This document shows, one piece after another, positions 35,571-46,674 of a DNA stretch of 64,000 bases. How positions within the stretch are numbered: the stretch's first letter is position 1; each line of letters begins with the position of its first letter. The stretch covers positions 47,773,674 to 47,837,673 of the forward strand of contig NC_073694.1 in assembly GCF_029784165.1 (NCBI RefSeq), in the 5' to 3' direction. Origin of the DNA: Wyeomyia smithii. Taxonomy: Eukaryota > Arthropoda > Insecta > Diptera > Culicidae. The notes under the pieces were generated by a model that saw only the letters and a program-made list of their open reading frames with translations, had not been told where the DNA came from and searched no databases. Made by a program: the position numbers and the translations under genes.

Positions 35571-36705
35571 TGTAGGGTAGATCTGCCTAATATAGACCAC
35601 TTCCTTTAGTGGACCACCTGAACTTCTTACACCAAATAACACATTATAAATATACTAATTTTGATTTATGCTTTAACAAATTCAATAATGTTCTTCATTA
35701 GAAATGTCGCAACAGACGTGAACTATAATATACTTCATTAAAGCTGCAAAAATGTCTTTTTAAAACAGCTACCTGGTTTGCCATGGTTCGTTACCGTTTT
35801 CATAGGAAATGGCTTTAACAAAAACTGTACTGACATCACACTTTGCGAGTGAAAATAATCAGATTTTCGATGAACGGGTAGAATAATAGAGTCTTTAAAA
35901 GATAAACAATAAATTTTACTAGAAAAACACCTAAAATATTGAAAAAAATAGTGGCCCAATTGAGGGTGGAAATAATACTGTTTTACTTATTCCGGCATGC
36001 TTCATTTTGAACAAGAGCTATCATCGAAATAACGCCGCGAATCATAGTTACCATAAATTTGTTATGATCGTGTTATTGTATAAAATTGCTGCTAAAATGG
36101 GAAAAACACCGGAAATTGCTGAAAAATATACTGAAGCAGCTGTTATTGAGTGTCTTTAAGCAATAATAAGTGATGTTTCGACTAGAGAAGCTTGCAGGCG
36201 CTCCAATGTTCCACGACCCACCGTAATGTTCCGTGCAAGCAGCAAGTGGTCAGGAAAACCACGAAAAGGTAAACAAACTGCATTGACTGCCGCGGAAGAG
36301 GATTCAATTGTTGGCTGGATAGTTCGGATGGCACGTAAAGGATTCCCTATTACGAAAGAACGGGTGCAGTCTACAGTTGATCCAGATCCAGAACTCTCAG
36401 TGCGTAAGCCAGAGTTAGTTTCATCAGCGGCAGCTACGGTCAAAGAGATGTATTATTTAGACCTGTTATGGTCCAAATAAGAAAACGGTGGCCCATTAAA
36501 GGAAATTGAAACGATGATTTATTACTTTTGTTATAAGAAAATAGAGGTATTATCTAGTTGTTTTTCATGCAGAACAGATGATAAACATGTTACTTCATGT
36601 TTATACATAATGAAATACTTAATTCAGTTTAGATATTTACACTTTTTCTTGCAAAATTTGCAGCTACGCTACTAAGTGGTCCTTTAAAGGCAGTTATACC
36701 CTACA
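35571..36705. mobile_element. pogo-like DNA element, non-autonomous
   Basis: Inverted ends TGTAGGGTAGATCTGCC at 35,571 and, complemented, TGTAGGGTATAACTGCC ending at 36,705, with accact / gaccac blocks continuing inward. TA precedes the left end; the right flank does not show a clean TA. It carries only the N-terminal part of a transposase (36,097-36,480). Confidence 0.7.
36097..36480 (+). pseudogene. pogo/CENP-B type transposase N-terminal remnant
   Basis: The frame from 36,097 reads MGKTPEIAEKYTEAAVIECL, a stop, AIISDVSTREACRRSNVPRP (psq-type helix-turn-helix), then KQTALTAAEEDSIVGWIVRM and ARKGFPITKERV (CENP-B-type helix-turn-helix), as in DNA-binding regions of pogo-family transposases. 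The DDE catalytic domain is absent and one stop interrupts the first helix-turn-helix, so it is a relic. Confidence 0.7.
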
Positions 36706-37325
36706 GCACGGGTGTCTCGCTCATTGCGTGAAGCAACGAGATATCGCCTTGCGCGTCGCAATCCGAACCGAAAGAGAAGCGAAAGAGCAACCTGCAAATT
36801 GTATGTGACGTGTCTAGTCTTTTCGCACATACATGGAAATTCTACGAGCGAGAGAGAAATTTCTCTCGTCGCTTGAGAAAAAAGCGCGTGCACAGAATGA
36901 CAAATAATAATTATTCACAATTTACAAGTGTTGCCATAAAAAATCAGCAACGCTTTTGTGGCTTTGTCGAATGGAGGGTGTTCGGTGAAGCTAGCGTTGA
37001 TTGCAAAATGTTGTGAACAGAATTTGGTTTCGTACCAAATCCATCGAGATAAATCGATCGAGTATTATAGCTGTATAAATCTAGTGAGTTCACAAGTTGT
37101 TGTTCGCTGCTTGCACTGCTCCATGAGTAGCAGTCACTAATACACTCGACGTGAGAAATAAAGTGTCGGTATATGATATATATTCTGATTTCATTCTATG
37201 TCAATGTATTCGCAGTACAACTGTTGCGTTATGCGTTTCACACATTTATTGTGCGATTTCTGTGCCACATTTGTGCGAATCGGGAAGACACAATGATTGT
37301 ACAAGACTTCAACTTTTGCGTGTAA
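36706..37325. other. Unassigned, possible solo LTR or 5' regulatory sequence
   Basis: GC is higher than nearby. A TATA-like tgtataaat lies at 37,071 and an aataaag at 37,157, spacing reminiscent of a long terminal repeat, with gagcgagagagaa repeats near 36,847. I could not find matching TG…CA ends with a target duplication, so this remains a guess. Confidence 0.25.
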
Positions 37326-38105
37326 CGTTAAAGCAACGAACCCGGCGAGGAACTTCTATACGACACTCTTACGTAAGTGGATGCGTTTTGGTATTGGCTA
37401 GGGACACCAAAATTCATAAGAATGGTTGAATAGCTGTAATTTAAAATTTTTCCCGGTTTGGGCTTTTGGAATGCACTTCTTTTCATTTTGACGTCCAGTG
37501 TTATTTTTGTATTTTAAAAGCGAATTTGCATTTTTTGGCAAATGCAGGCAAATTTATTTTAAATTTGACAGTTTCATGTTCCTCGAAAAAAATTAGGTAA
37601 AAAACACCTATCACCCCGAAGTAATATCAATCTCGAGATGCTACATTTTCTCTTATATCAATTTTCATCAAAAAATTGTCGTTAAACTTTTTAAAAGGCC
37701 CTAAGTAACAATAAGCTTTCTCACTTTATTACAGTAACTACAGTCATAATAATAAGTTTACAACAACATATTGTCAAAATCAAAAGATTATAATAATGCC
37801 TAGGTTTGTATGCAAAAGGTATTATTAAAAATGTAAAAATAACTTAGTTATTAATCAAAGAAAAAGTAAACCAAAAGAGTCTCTCAATATTACTTAGGTT
37901 CTTTTGAGAAGTTACGTGAGAATTGTTATTTGAAAATGTCTGTCATTTTTTTAACCCAAGGGAGAGCCCAAAAAATAATTTCTAGGTCAATAAATAAAAG
38001 ATCAAATCAATAAAATTGTAAATTTTGTGAATATCTACGAGAGAGTAAATCAGAGACTATTATGAAGTAAATTTATTTGACGCACTCACATCACTCACTC
38101 TTAAT
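37326..38105 (+). repeat. Second copy of the 31.6 kb dispersed repeat
   Basis: 37,326-37,545 and 37,950-38,105 align with 31,620-31,850 and 31,855-31,985. The ~400 bp between them is absent at 31.85 kb and is an insertion or the ancestral state. Confidence 0.65.
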
Positions 38106-38180
38106 AAGGAGTGCATTGTAGTAGAGATAGTAGAGATAAATAGGAAGGATCAACGTAAAAGATTACAGGTTTTCTTACTA

Positions 38181-38569
38181 CAGCAACTGTTCGCTAACTG
38201 GGCGACGAGCACTTCCCAGTTATTGAAATCATCTCGCTAACTGAGATATCATCTCATCGCCGAGAGGGAGTTCGATGGATAAGGCTGCTTCGCGACAACT
38301 TCATAAAAGGCTTTCGTTCTCAAGTTGATCACCGAATAGAGAAGCCACAACTACAAACTTATCTCTCAAATAAAGCTTTTAAACTTTGATTTTATATAGC
38401 GAATACATTTATCAGTTATATTATTGTTTTTGTTTTTCAAATATGCTCGATTAGAAAAACTTTAATTTTCCAGTTTTCGTTCCAAATCCACATGCCCCCC
38501 GTTCGTTTAGTTATTTGACGTTTGTTGTCTTTTCAACTGGGAATTCTCCAAGTTAGCGTATAGTTACTG
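38181..38569. mobile_element. TA-flanked 389-bp MITE
   Basis: Left end CAGCAACTGTTCGCTAACT and right end, complemented, CAGTAACTATACGCTAACT form inverted repeats that extend through cttcccagtt. TA lies outside both ends (38,179-38,180 and 38,570-38,571). No coding capacity. Confidence 0.8.
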
Positions 38570-39221
38570 TATAGCGATACCACTTACCGTGCAACGCACT
38601 TTTAAATAAACAGTTGCGTAGTTCAGTCAATGGCCAATTGAAAAACAACCTGCGAATTGTTATTTGCATCGCATGACATAAACAGTATGTTGGCAATAGG
38701 AATCGACTTTTCACAATTTCGTAGGTATCAAATGTTTTGTCTCCTAGACAAAAGAACCCATGAAAATTCCAGCTCAATCGTGTAACCTTCACAGAATTAA
38801 GTAGGTATAATCACAAAATTCCATTCCCTTAGACAGCCAGGCATCCGAAGCAGCCTTCTGTAGCGTAGTCTGAAATAGGGTATTTTCTTGATATTCCTTC
38901 GCCGGAATAAACTGCTAATATTTGTTACCCGTAAAAGAAGCAACGACGGCAGCATGGTAGAGAAATAAGTGGGCGACAAAATAAGTAGCGATAAAGTTTC
39001 CTCTCATGGTGTCTATACGTGCCAAAAACAAAACCAAAAATTGAAAAGCTAGAGAATGATAGGGAGAACAATTGGAAAACAGAAGTATTTCTCTCTTAGG
39101 TTTAGATATAATTTGTTGAATAAAATCAACCTAGACCTAAACGCCCTGAGAAACGATTTTTTCTGGAATTGTTTTACCACATAACCATTCGGCAGGGTAC
39201 CCGGATACCCAGCTCAATGAA

Positions 39222-39403
39222 ATGCTTCTAACTGATTTCAATTCTAGACTGATTTTGGATTTTGGCCTCTCAAATATGGCTTTCAATACCGACTTTGTCA
39301 CGCTTTTTAAAAGGTATTTTGATACGGATGCAGGAAAGGATTTGGATGCGGATTTTGCCATGGATTCTAGAACGGATTTTGATATGAATTTCAATACAGA
39401 TTA
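39222..39403 (+). repeat. Degenerate 12-bp array, block 1
   Basis: Repeats of GATTTT alternating with a six-base RATAYG-like unit (gatacg, aatatg, gatgcg). In one plus frame this translates as runs of Asp/Asn-Phe-Asp-Thr, but stops appear and no start or domain supports a protein. The end of the block (gattctagaacggattttg … acagattagatcg) is shared with 42,119-42,170, showing a longer repeat unit. Confidence 0.75.
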
Positions 39404-40204
39404 GATCGACCATTCCCCGATGGTTTCCAGTTCCCAGGATTCTGGAAGTAAAAATTTGATTTTCCTGGAAGTAAGGAAAATTGCAAAGGAAAGTTAAAAC
39501 GTAATGGTTTATTAAGTTTGGATTTTTTTTGGGAAAAGACCGGAAAAGAAAATTAAGAAGCGGCGATTTTTTAATTTGTATTTTATTTTAATTTGGATTA
39601 TAACTTGGACAAAATTAAAAAAAAAATTTTGGATTTTGGCCACTCAGAAAATTGAAAAATTGTTTTATTTTCAGCATCCGGGATCAACAAGAACCTGGGG
39701 CCACATCTGGTTTTTGTAAATCTAAATCTTATGGACCTTGTTCCGGTGAAGCAAATAAGTACGATTGTCTTTGAAACCGAACAATATTGGTATCACTCCA
39801 AAAGTTGATTTTCATTAATTTTGGGTCATGATTGAATACAAACCCTAGCCATATGTATGTAAAAATTCAGGAAACTTCTCCAGGAACCACGAATTTTAGA
39901 ATACATATTGCCGAGGTTTTTGTGAAACATGTTTTTGGTTATGTAAGGCCCCGCGGGCAAGCTTAGTGGCCATTCCGGAGTCAATTCGTCGGATCGGCTC
40001 AATATGGAGAAGAATCAACTCCTGGAGTATTCTCATGAATTTTGACATACTTATGGAATGGCTGAGATAACATGCTCGTGGCCCTATAGAGCCCCACTGG
40101 AACCTGCGCCAGAGTGGCCATTTCAAGTACAACTAGGCAGATGAACTCAAAAAGGATTGATGTCAACTGACTAATTTCATGATTTTTGATACCAATACAT
40201 TGCT

Positions 40205-40345
40205 GTTTCGATTTTATCACGGTCAAAAAAAAATATCCGCCCGTGAATTCTACGAAACTGTGGTGAACGAAGCTGTGGTTCCTCGAATCCACAGTCTCGC
40301 TAGATTGACCAGAAATTGTTTTTTTGACCGTGATAAAATCGAAAC
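40205..40345. repeat. Perfect 26-bp inverted repeat with 90-bp spacer
   Basis: gtttcgattttatcacggtc plus six A at 40,205-40,230 is the exact complement of 40,320-40,345. A half copy (gctatttcgattttgtcac …) lies at 42,218-42,280 next to array block 4, and cacggtgataaaatcgaaa recurs at 43,855. It appears to be a small foldback element associated with the 12-bp array. Confidence 0.75.
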
Positions 40346-40444
40346 GGCACTCAGGAGATTAGGATTCACGGGAAACATGTGGGAAACAACGGTTCCGTAT
40401 AATACTTTTTTGGTTCCGTATAATACTTCAGACCAATTTTTCAA

Positions 40445-40903
40445 CCTTGTGATTTTGATACGGATTTATATACTGATTTTGATCCTTTTTCTAGTGCGGA
40501 ACGAATTTTGTCACGTGTTTTGATAAGGATTTTAGTATGAATTTTGATTCGAATTTGGAGTTTCAACACGCATATTAATATAGACGGATACAGGATACAG
40601 AAATTCTTAGGATACGAATTTTGCTACGATTTTTAATACGCATGTTCTCATGGATATTCATGTATTTTAATTTGGATTTTGATATGAGTTCTAGAAGTAT
40701 TGTTCGGATTTTAAGACGGATTTTAATATGGATTTTGTTACAAATTTTGATACGGATTCTGAAACGAATTTGGATATAGATTTTTGTATGGACTCCAATG
40801 TAATACGGATTTTGCGTCTGATTTTATACTAATTTCAATACGGGTTTTTGATGAATATTATGAGGGATTTCAAGCGGGATTTTAGTATGGTCTTTGATAC
40901 GAA
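40445..40903 (+). repeat. Degenerate 12-bp array, block 2
   Basis: Same GATTTT/RATAYG pattern, well seen at 40,705-40,800. It runs up to the SINE at 40,904, which is inserted in the array with the target sequence ctttgatacgaa taken from the array itself. Confidence 0.75.
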
Positions 40904-41108
40904 CCATCCAGCTGGTCTTGAGGTACGATGCTGGCCTAACAAGCCAGTCATCGTAGGTTCGAGTCCCGGCTCAGGAGAGACTGTTGGTGTCAGTAGGATC
41001 GTAGCGCTAGCCCCGCAACTGTCATGTACATTGAACAGTTGGCTGCGAAGTCTGTATATAATAAACAGAAGGTCAAGTTTCGATTCGGGATTGAGCACCA
41101 AGGCTTTG
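40904..41108 (+). mobile_element. tRNA-derived SINE with 12-bp target duplication
   Basis: A 205-bp member of the family seen at 5,969. The head has cttgaggtacgatgctgg and a perfect B-box, GGTTCGAGTCC, at about 40,956. Perfect direct repeats ctttgatacgaa flank it at 40,892-40,903 and 41,109-41,120. The cleaner B-box suggests a younger copy than the one at 5,969. Confidence 0.9.
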
Positions 41109-41120
41109 CTTTGATACGAA

Positions 41121-41519
41121 TTCGAATACGAATTATAATGGATTTCAATAAGGAGTTTGATAAGTATATCGATATGGATTTTAACAAGGATATTAATAAA
41201 GATTTTGTCACGCTCTTGAATATGGATTCTGATACATATTTTAATACGAATTTCGTCGTGGGTTTTAGCATGGGTTTTAATATGGTTTTTGATACGGATG
41301 TTAATATGGATTTTAGTACTGATTTCGATTGGCATTTTAATACGTCTGTTGACACGACTTTTGCTATGAATTTTGATACGGATTCTGAAACGAGTATGGA
41401 CTGATGCGGATTGTTATCCAAATTTTCAAATGGATTTGGGCGGATTTTAATATCGATTTTAATACGGATTTTCCACAGATTTTGTTGCGAATTTCTAAAC
41501 GAATTTTGACCCAAACAGT
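41121..41519 (+). repeat. Degenerate 12-bp array, block 3
   Basis: The longest uninterrupted block, about 400 bp. One plus frame is open for over 90 codons with a DFNKDINKDF-type pattern, and the minus strand is open too (Lys/Ile/Ser-rich), as expected from a simple array lacking stop triplets, so I do not call a gene. Confidence 0.8.
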
Positions 41520-41902
41520 CAAGGATGAAAATTATCACTCACGCTCGTTTTTTTTTCGCAAGTGAAAGCTCATTCGAGATGGACATTTTTGAATAACTGT
41601 GTATGACGAACTTGAAGTCCCCTACTACAACTTTGTCGGAGATTGTATTGCTTGAAATCAAATACCGTGAGAGCAGATTTAAGAAAATTATCGCGATCGC
41701 GATCGTGATAATTATCGCTATAATTTGCCAGAATGTCCTCTCACAGCTGCGATGTTTGAGTACCAGTAATACTCTTTTCGACAATGTTGTAGTACTACTT
41801 GAGGACTTAAAATTCGTCATACAAAGTAGTTCAGAATTGTGCCTATTGAATGAGCTATCGGCTTGCGAAACAAATGAACACGAGTGATAATTTTCATCCT
41901 TG
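41520..41902. mobile_element. 383-bp palindromic foldback element
   Basis: The two halves are reverse complements for nearly the full length, beginning caaggatgaaaattatcac and ending with its complement; the centre near 41,697 is gcgatcgcgatcg. Divergence between the arms is moderate. It sits between array blocks 3 and 4. No clear target duplication. Open frames exist on both strands because the halves mirror each other; no protein is implied. Confidence 0.8.
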
Positions 41903-41924
41903 CAATTAGTTATTCGATTATTAA

Positions 41925-42217
41925 CATGGATTTTAATATTAATTTTGATGCGAATAATAATACTGGTTTCTGATGATTTTATCACGGATTTGATTACGGA
42001 TATGGATACGGATTTCAATATGGATTTTGTCGCGGATTCTGATAGAGATTACAATAAGAATTTTGATACAGATTTTAATTTTGATACGGATACAGAAAAG
42101 GATAAGGATGTAAATTCTGCCATGAATTCTAGAACGGATTTTGATATTATTTTAATACAGATTAGATCGTCTATTTCCCGACGGATTCTAGTTTCCCGGG
42201 ATTCGGGAAGTAGATAC
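41925..42217 (+). repeat. Degenerate 12-bp array, block 4
   Basis: GATTTT/RATAYG units to about 42,160, then a non-array tail (acagattagatcg … ttcccgggattcgggaagta) also found at 39,390-39,450. This shared tail argues that blocks 1 and 4 are copies of one larger element. Confidence 0.75.
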
Positions 42218-42675
42218 AGTGCTATTTCGATTTTGTCACGATCATAAAAAATTTCAACGTGAATTTGTCGAAACTGTGAATTTAGTTAAACAATAAAAAA
42301 ATGATGGATTCAATTGAAATTTATGATATTTTGAGTAGAATGATGCACTTTCATAGTTCAATGGAGCATTGGTTCAAGATACAAATGAATAGACAAAAAA
42401 AAACTTAGTTCATAATATTTGTCTTCATAGCATTTCCGCGAGCTTTCTCACGGCAATTATACATGCAATATCAGTATGATTTGTACTGCCCATTCTTTAC
42501 CATAGTCAGGAGAGTCTAATGCTTGTTTATGTGAAATTGTGGAAGCGCTAGATTTTATAATTATTAAATTCACGTTCTATGAGCACCAAACTGTAGGGCA
42601 ATTTGAGCTGTTAACAGATTTTATTTCTCAACTGCTCGAATAACACATAATTTTTGCTCCAAAGTCAATGAAATA

Positions 42676-42851
42676 CACTAAAGTCGCTTTTTACACGGGG
42701 GATACATGCCGCGTAAAAAAACAGTGTAAAAAACCGCGTAAATTCCGGAATCCGCGTAAAAAAGAAACCGCGTTAATTCAGGAATCCTTGTAAAAAAACC
42801 GCGTAAATTCCGGAATCCGCGTAAAAAACCGCGTAAAAAGCGACCTTAGTG
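42676..42851. mobile_element. TA-flanked 176-bp MITE with internal CCGCGTAAA repeats
   Basis: Inverted ends CACTAAAGTCGCTTTTTAC and, complemented, CACTAAGGTCGCTTTTTAC, with TA outside both (42,674-42,675 and 42,852-42,853). Inside, ccgcgtaaattccggaatcc and ccgcgtaaaaaa repeat directly several times. No coding capacity. Likely mobilised by a Tc1/mariner transposase. Confidence 0.85.
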
Positions 42852-43009
42852 TACGTATTTCACGGTTCCTTTTTCTCAAAATTATGAAACAAATGATTGC
42901 AACTGGTATGACACTTGGTAGCCCCAGAAAATTATTCAAATGAATTGAGTTCATAAAACTAGCCCGTGAAGCAAAAAGCATGAGTGAAAATGACACTTTT
43001 TTGTCTGAA

Positions 43010-44050
43010 TCAAAACCCGTACACTCTTGAATCGAAATCCGCACACACGCGATATAGACTGGATCAAAGTCCTTACAACAATAAATCAAAATCCGGATCG
43101 TTATAGAATTACAAAAATGACAATCTTTTATTTATAATTTATCTTTGAATTAACGAATAAATATATTTTGAGGATCATTTGGTTCCAAAAGTTTCTAATT
43201 TTATATGTTAGCTGAAATAGTGCAATTTTCGTAGCGTTTCGTAGTAACCGGAACGCCGGAACCTCTCGAAGCTTCCCGGTACGACTTTCCCTTGCGCACC
43301 TCAGTCACAGCTCGTTCGAAATTGTTTGCCGTATATTTATACTTGTTTTCTTCTATTATAAGCTGAAAACAAGAAGAAAGTTCAACAATATATGCGTGAT
43401 ACACACGCTGTACGGATTTCGATTCAAGCAAATAACAAGAATCAAAATCCGTACGGCACAGTTTTTGTTGAATAAATACAATTTACACTATTTACCAGAC
43501 AATAAACAGCTCGAAAATGACAAAAACTTACCTTTTCCATCAATTTTAAAAAGATTCACAGAGTAAAACACTCATATCCCACTTGAAAATCGTTTTTATC
43601 TCAGGAACGTTTCCTTAGTAAATTCTCTAACGATACAACGAAATGACTACTGAAACCGATACACGATTGATTTTTCATTTTTAATATTTTTATATCATGG
43701 CCTACTGGTGCATAGGTTAATTTAACAGAAGGCCAACAGCTCAACGGATATGTACATGTAACTATCATATGAATTTTCATTTTTATAATGCTTAAAACTG
43801 AAAAAAAAACGTCAAGGTGTACGGATTTCGATACTGTACGGGTTTCGATCCAGCACGGTGATAAAATCGAAAATTGTATTTGGTTCTCCGTGAAGTAAGG
43901 AAAATTACAAAGAAAAGTTAAAACGTAATGGTTTATTTTGTTTGGATTTTGTGTGAGAGAAGACCGGTAAAAAGAAAACTTAAAAAGCGGCGATTTTTTT
44001 TTTTAATTTAGATTTTATTTTAATTTGGATTATAATTTGGACAAAAGTCT
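43010..44050. repeat. Array-associated repeats, both orientations
   Basis: The motif tacggatttcgat and its complement atcaaaatccgta recur at about 43,030, 43,090, 43,420, 43,445 and 43,815-43,850. 43,890-44,050 repeats 39,465-39,620 (shared landmark agttaaaacgtaatggttta). No gene seen. Confidence 0.55.
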
Positions 44051-44769
44051 TATACGAGAAAAGACTGAGACCATGGTTCAATGATTCGGATTAATGAAAA
44101 ATCATCAAAACAACGAAACACGATTTAATAATTTCCGAAAACAAACTGATAATTATTTTCAAAGTCAAAAAGCAGAAGCGACGAAAGTTTTCACAATTTT
44201 GTCTTCTCGAAAAAAGTTCCCTTGCAGGAGTAGAAAAAAAAATGCACAGGCACAGATTCACGAAACTTTCAAAGTCAAATTTTATTCGATGTCAAATGTC
44301 TTAGAAATACACAAAACATAGAAATCGGGTGTTATTTTTACATAGCCATTTCCGTCGCCCGATTGATCTCAAATTTTGCATGGAGTCTTTTTTCGAGACT
44401 TTTTGCCTTCACTAAACGAAATTTGATTGTCAAAAATTCTTAATGCACTCCATTAGTGCTCTAAGGAGCAAGATCATGGGAAATTGTTCGTATCGGGTTT
44501 ATTTATATAAGATACAAATCAAAGAATAACAGATGATGATGACTGGATGAATAAAATCCAGTCATGAGCAAACAGAAGTCTGTAATTTTAAGAGGGGATT
44601 CTACCTTGGTAGGTAGTAAAATAATGAATTTTCGTGTTTTTGTTTTTCGATGTCTAGAATAAGTTGAAGTGTTGAGGTATTTTGGCTAATGAACAGGGTA
44701 CATTTGAAAAAGTATTTTGCATGTCCATCCCGAGACGTCTAGAAAGGATGACGGATAATGGAACATATA

Positions 44770-45085
44770 CGGACCAATAAGGATTTATAGACGCATTTCA
44801 ATAGGGATTTTGATACAGATTTTGTTACAGATTTTGATGTGGGTTTTAAAATAAATTTTGATACGGATGCTCAAAAGGGTTTGGATACAGATTTGGCCAT
44901 AAATTTTGAAACGGATTTATATACGGATATCAATATGGATTTTGAAACGGATTTCGAAACGGACTTGGTTACAAATTTTAATATGGATTCAAATATAAAT
45001 TTTAATAATGAATACACGAATAGGAATTTTTATATTTATTTTAAAACGGATTCTTAAATGGACTTGGACACGACTTTTGACGATG
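44770..45085 (+). repeat. Degenerate 12-bp array, block 5
   Basis: GATTTT/RATAYG units again, with the sub-block gatacggatgc…ggatttggcc… shared with blocks 1 and 4. It ends at about 45,085. Confidence 0.75.
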
Positions 45086-46540
45086 ATATTGATAGTTATC
45101 TTTAGCTTAACTCCTTTTACTTAGTTTAACATACATTAAATTGATGACTACATAATGTAGGTCACATCTTTCATGATTTTTCCTTCTGTTTCTACGTCTT
45201 TAGTAATTGGAAAATGCTGGACGCACTAAACCTTCTCACACGTGACCAATTCGAGCACCGGCAATTACGTTCAACAGGCTCACGTGAATATCTGTCGATA
45301 CATGTTTCGAATTTTCACTTTCCATTCCCGCCCTGCTACCGGCGGGCGCGCTATCAAGGAAACGATAACTACGGAACGAGACGATCAAGAATTTCGTTTC
45401 CTAGTAATGTTGTTTCTATCCGGTTCGGTATAACAATTGGATTTATTTTCAATTTCGAGCAGATGCTACTCAACTGGGAAGGTGTCTGGCAGGTTGACGG
45501 CTGGCAGGCAGCTGGTAGTCAATACCTTTCAGTTACGAGAAAATAAGAGCATCCTTGAAGTCGTCGGATGCATTCCATCTTCCAAGGAACAGGTGGCGGG
45601 ACGTGATTCACAGTCGCGGCACGTGTGCCAACGTGCCAACAAAGTCCGGATGGCGTACGGTGCCACTCGTTTATTCGGACCTAGGCCAAGCCTAGTCAGC
45701 AAGTATGGAATATAGACAGGTGTGTTAAACTCGTAGAGCAAAGCTTATAGCGTTACAGGTGAATGCTATAGTGAAGCTACATATTGTTACAAACAAGAAA
45801 GGTAGATAATTCGAGAAACGGAACTCTGTCATTCCTTCTCGTTGCTAGGAATCAGAGCCGAGAGTAAATTCATTCAACCTATTCTGATTTTGAAATGGGA
45901 CGTTGGATGCCAACATCGATTGTTAATTCAAATAGCTAGGTGCTTGATAAATTACAAACCAGATTAGAACCCGTTCTGTTTTTGACATGTTGAAAATTTT
46001 GATCAAATCGTGGAAGGTCAAGTCAGGTATTTTACTAATTTACCACGAAGGTTGGAAAACAAAATCACAAAACGGTGGACTTTCCGTCAAGCCAAAATAG
46101 ACACATAACGATCAAGCTATGCTTGACTATGTTTCACAGTGGGTTGGAACTGGTTTGTCTTACAATAACAATTCTAGGCAATTCATCAAATTAAAGGGAT
46201 ATCCTGCAACGAGTTTTTTATCATTTTTGGGGTGCGTTATAACCCACAGTGATTTGCTTGCTATGAAGATGGATCACGCGTACAACATCCAGATGTTACA
46301 TTTTTGTACATATGACTACAAGGGTCACGATAGCGCTGGGCAAATACATGTCTATACACATGTTGCTTGTGGCTTATCGTTTTATTGGCTCTCGTAATTG
46401 ATATGAGAATTATTTCTACCTCTTGACGCAGGCCCACGCATCGTTTAGTCCAACCTCCCAGTGCGGTAGACAGACTCTTAAGGGCGATAATTATAAACCA
46501 GATCGGAACAAGTTTAAACAACAACTAACATGCGTATCAG
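45086..46540. other. Region upstream of the first PGRP gene
   Basis: No gene recognised. A frame of 110 codons at 45,214-45,546 overlaps others and shows no domain or splice support. Confidence 0.35.
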
Positions 46541-46618
46541 TGATAGATAAGCTCAAATCGTTGGAGAAAACAATGATTGGTGAGTAGCATTTTATCTTTC
46601 ATGCGTTTCTACTATAAA
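46541..46618 (+). promoter_or_regulatory. PGRP-1 core promoter: TATA box and GATA motifs
   Basis: TATAAA at 46,613-46,618, 57 bp before the start codon, predicts a 5' UTR of about 30 nt. GATA-factor consensus motifs lie upstream (tgatagataag at 46,541-46,551; complement in ttttatctt at 46,590). GATA factors are known to drive gut and fat-body genes in Diptera. No canonical NF-kappaB site was seen in the short stretch examined. Confidence 0.6.
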
Positions 46619-46674
46619 TGAGGAACAACCCGGAATTGCGAACTCAGTTTGACCAGAAACTACAAGTGCGTAAG

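Noticed and set aside
41024..41404. Open frame with Asp/Asn-Phe repeats, which could be read as an acidic repeat protein
   Set aside because: It runs through a SINE and a simple 12-bp array that lacks stop triplets; the opposite strand is open too and there is no start context or signal.
41539..42018. 159-codon minus-strand frame
   Set aside because: It is a product of the palindromic element plus array; both strands are open by symmetry.
42676..42851. Direct repeats resembling a CRISPR-like array
   Set aside because: Repeats are nested in TA-flanked inverted ends and have no regular spacers; eukaryotic MITE explains them.
45214..45546. 110-codon frame upstream of PGRP-1
   Set aside because: Overlapping alternative frames of similar length, no domain, no splice sites and no signal peptide.
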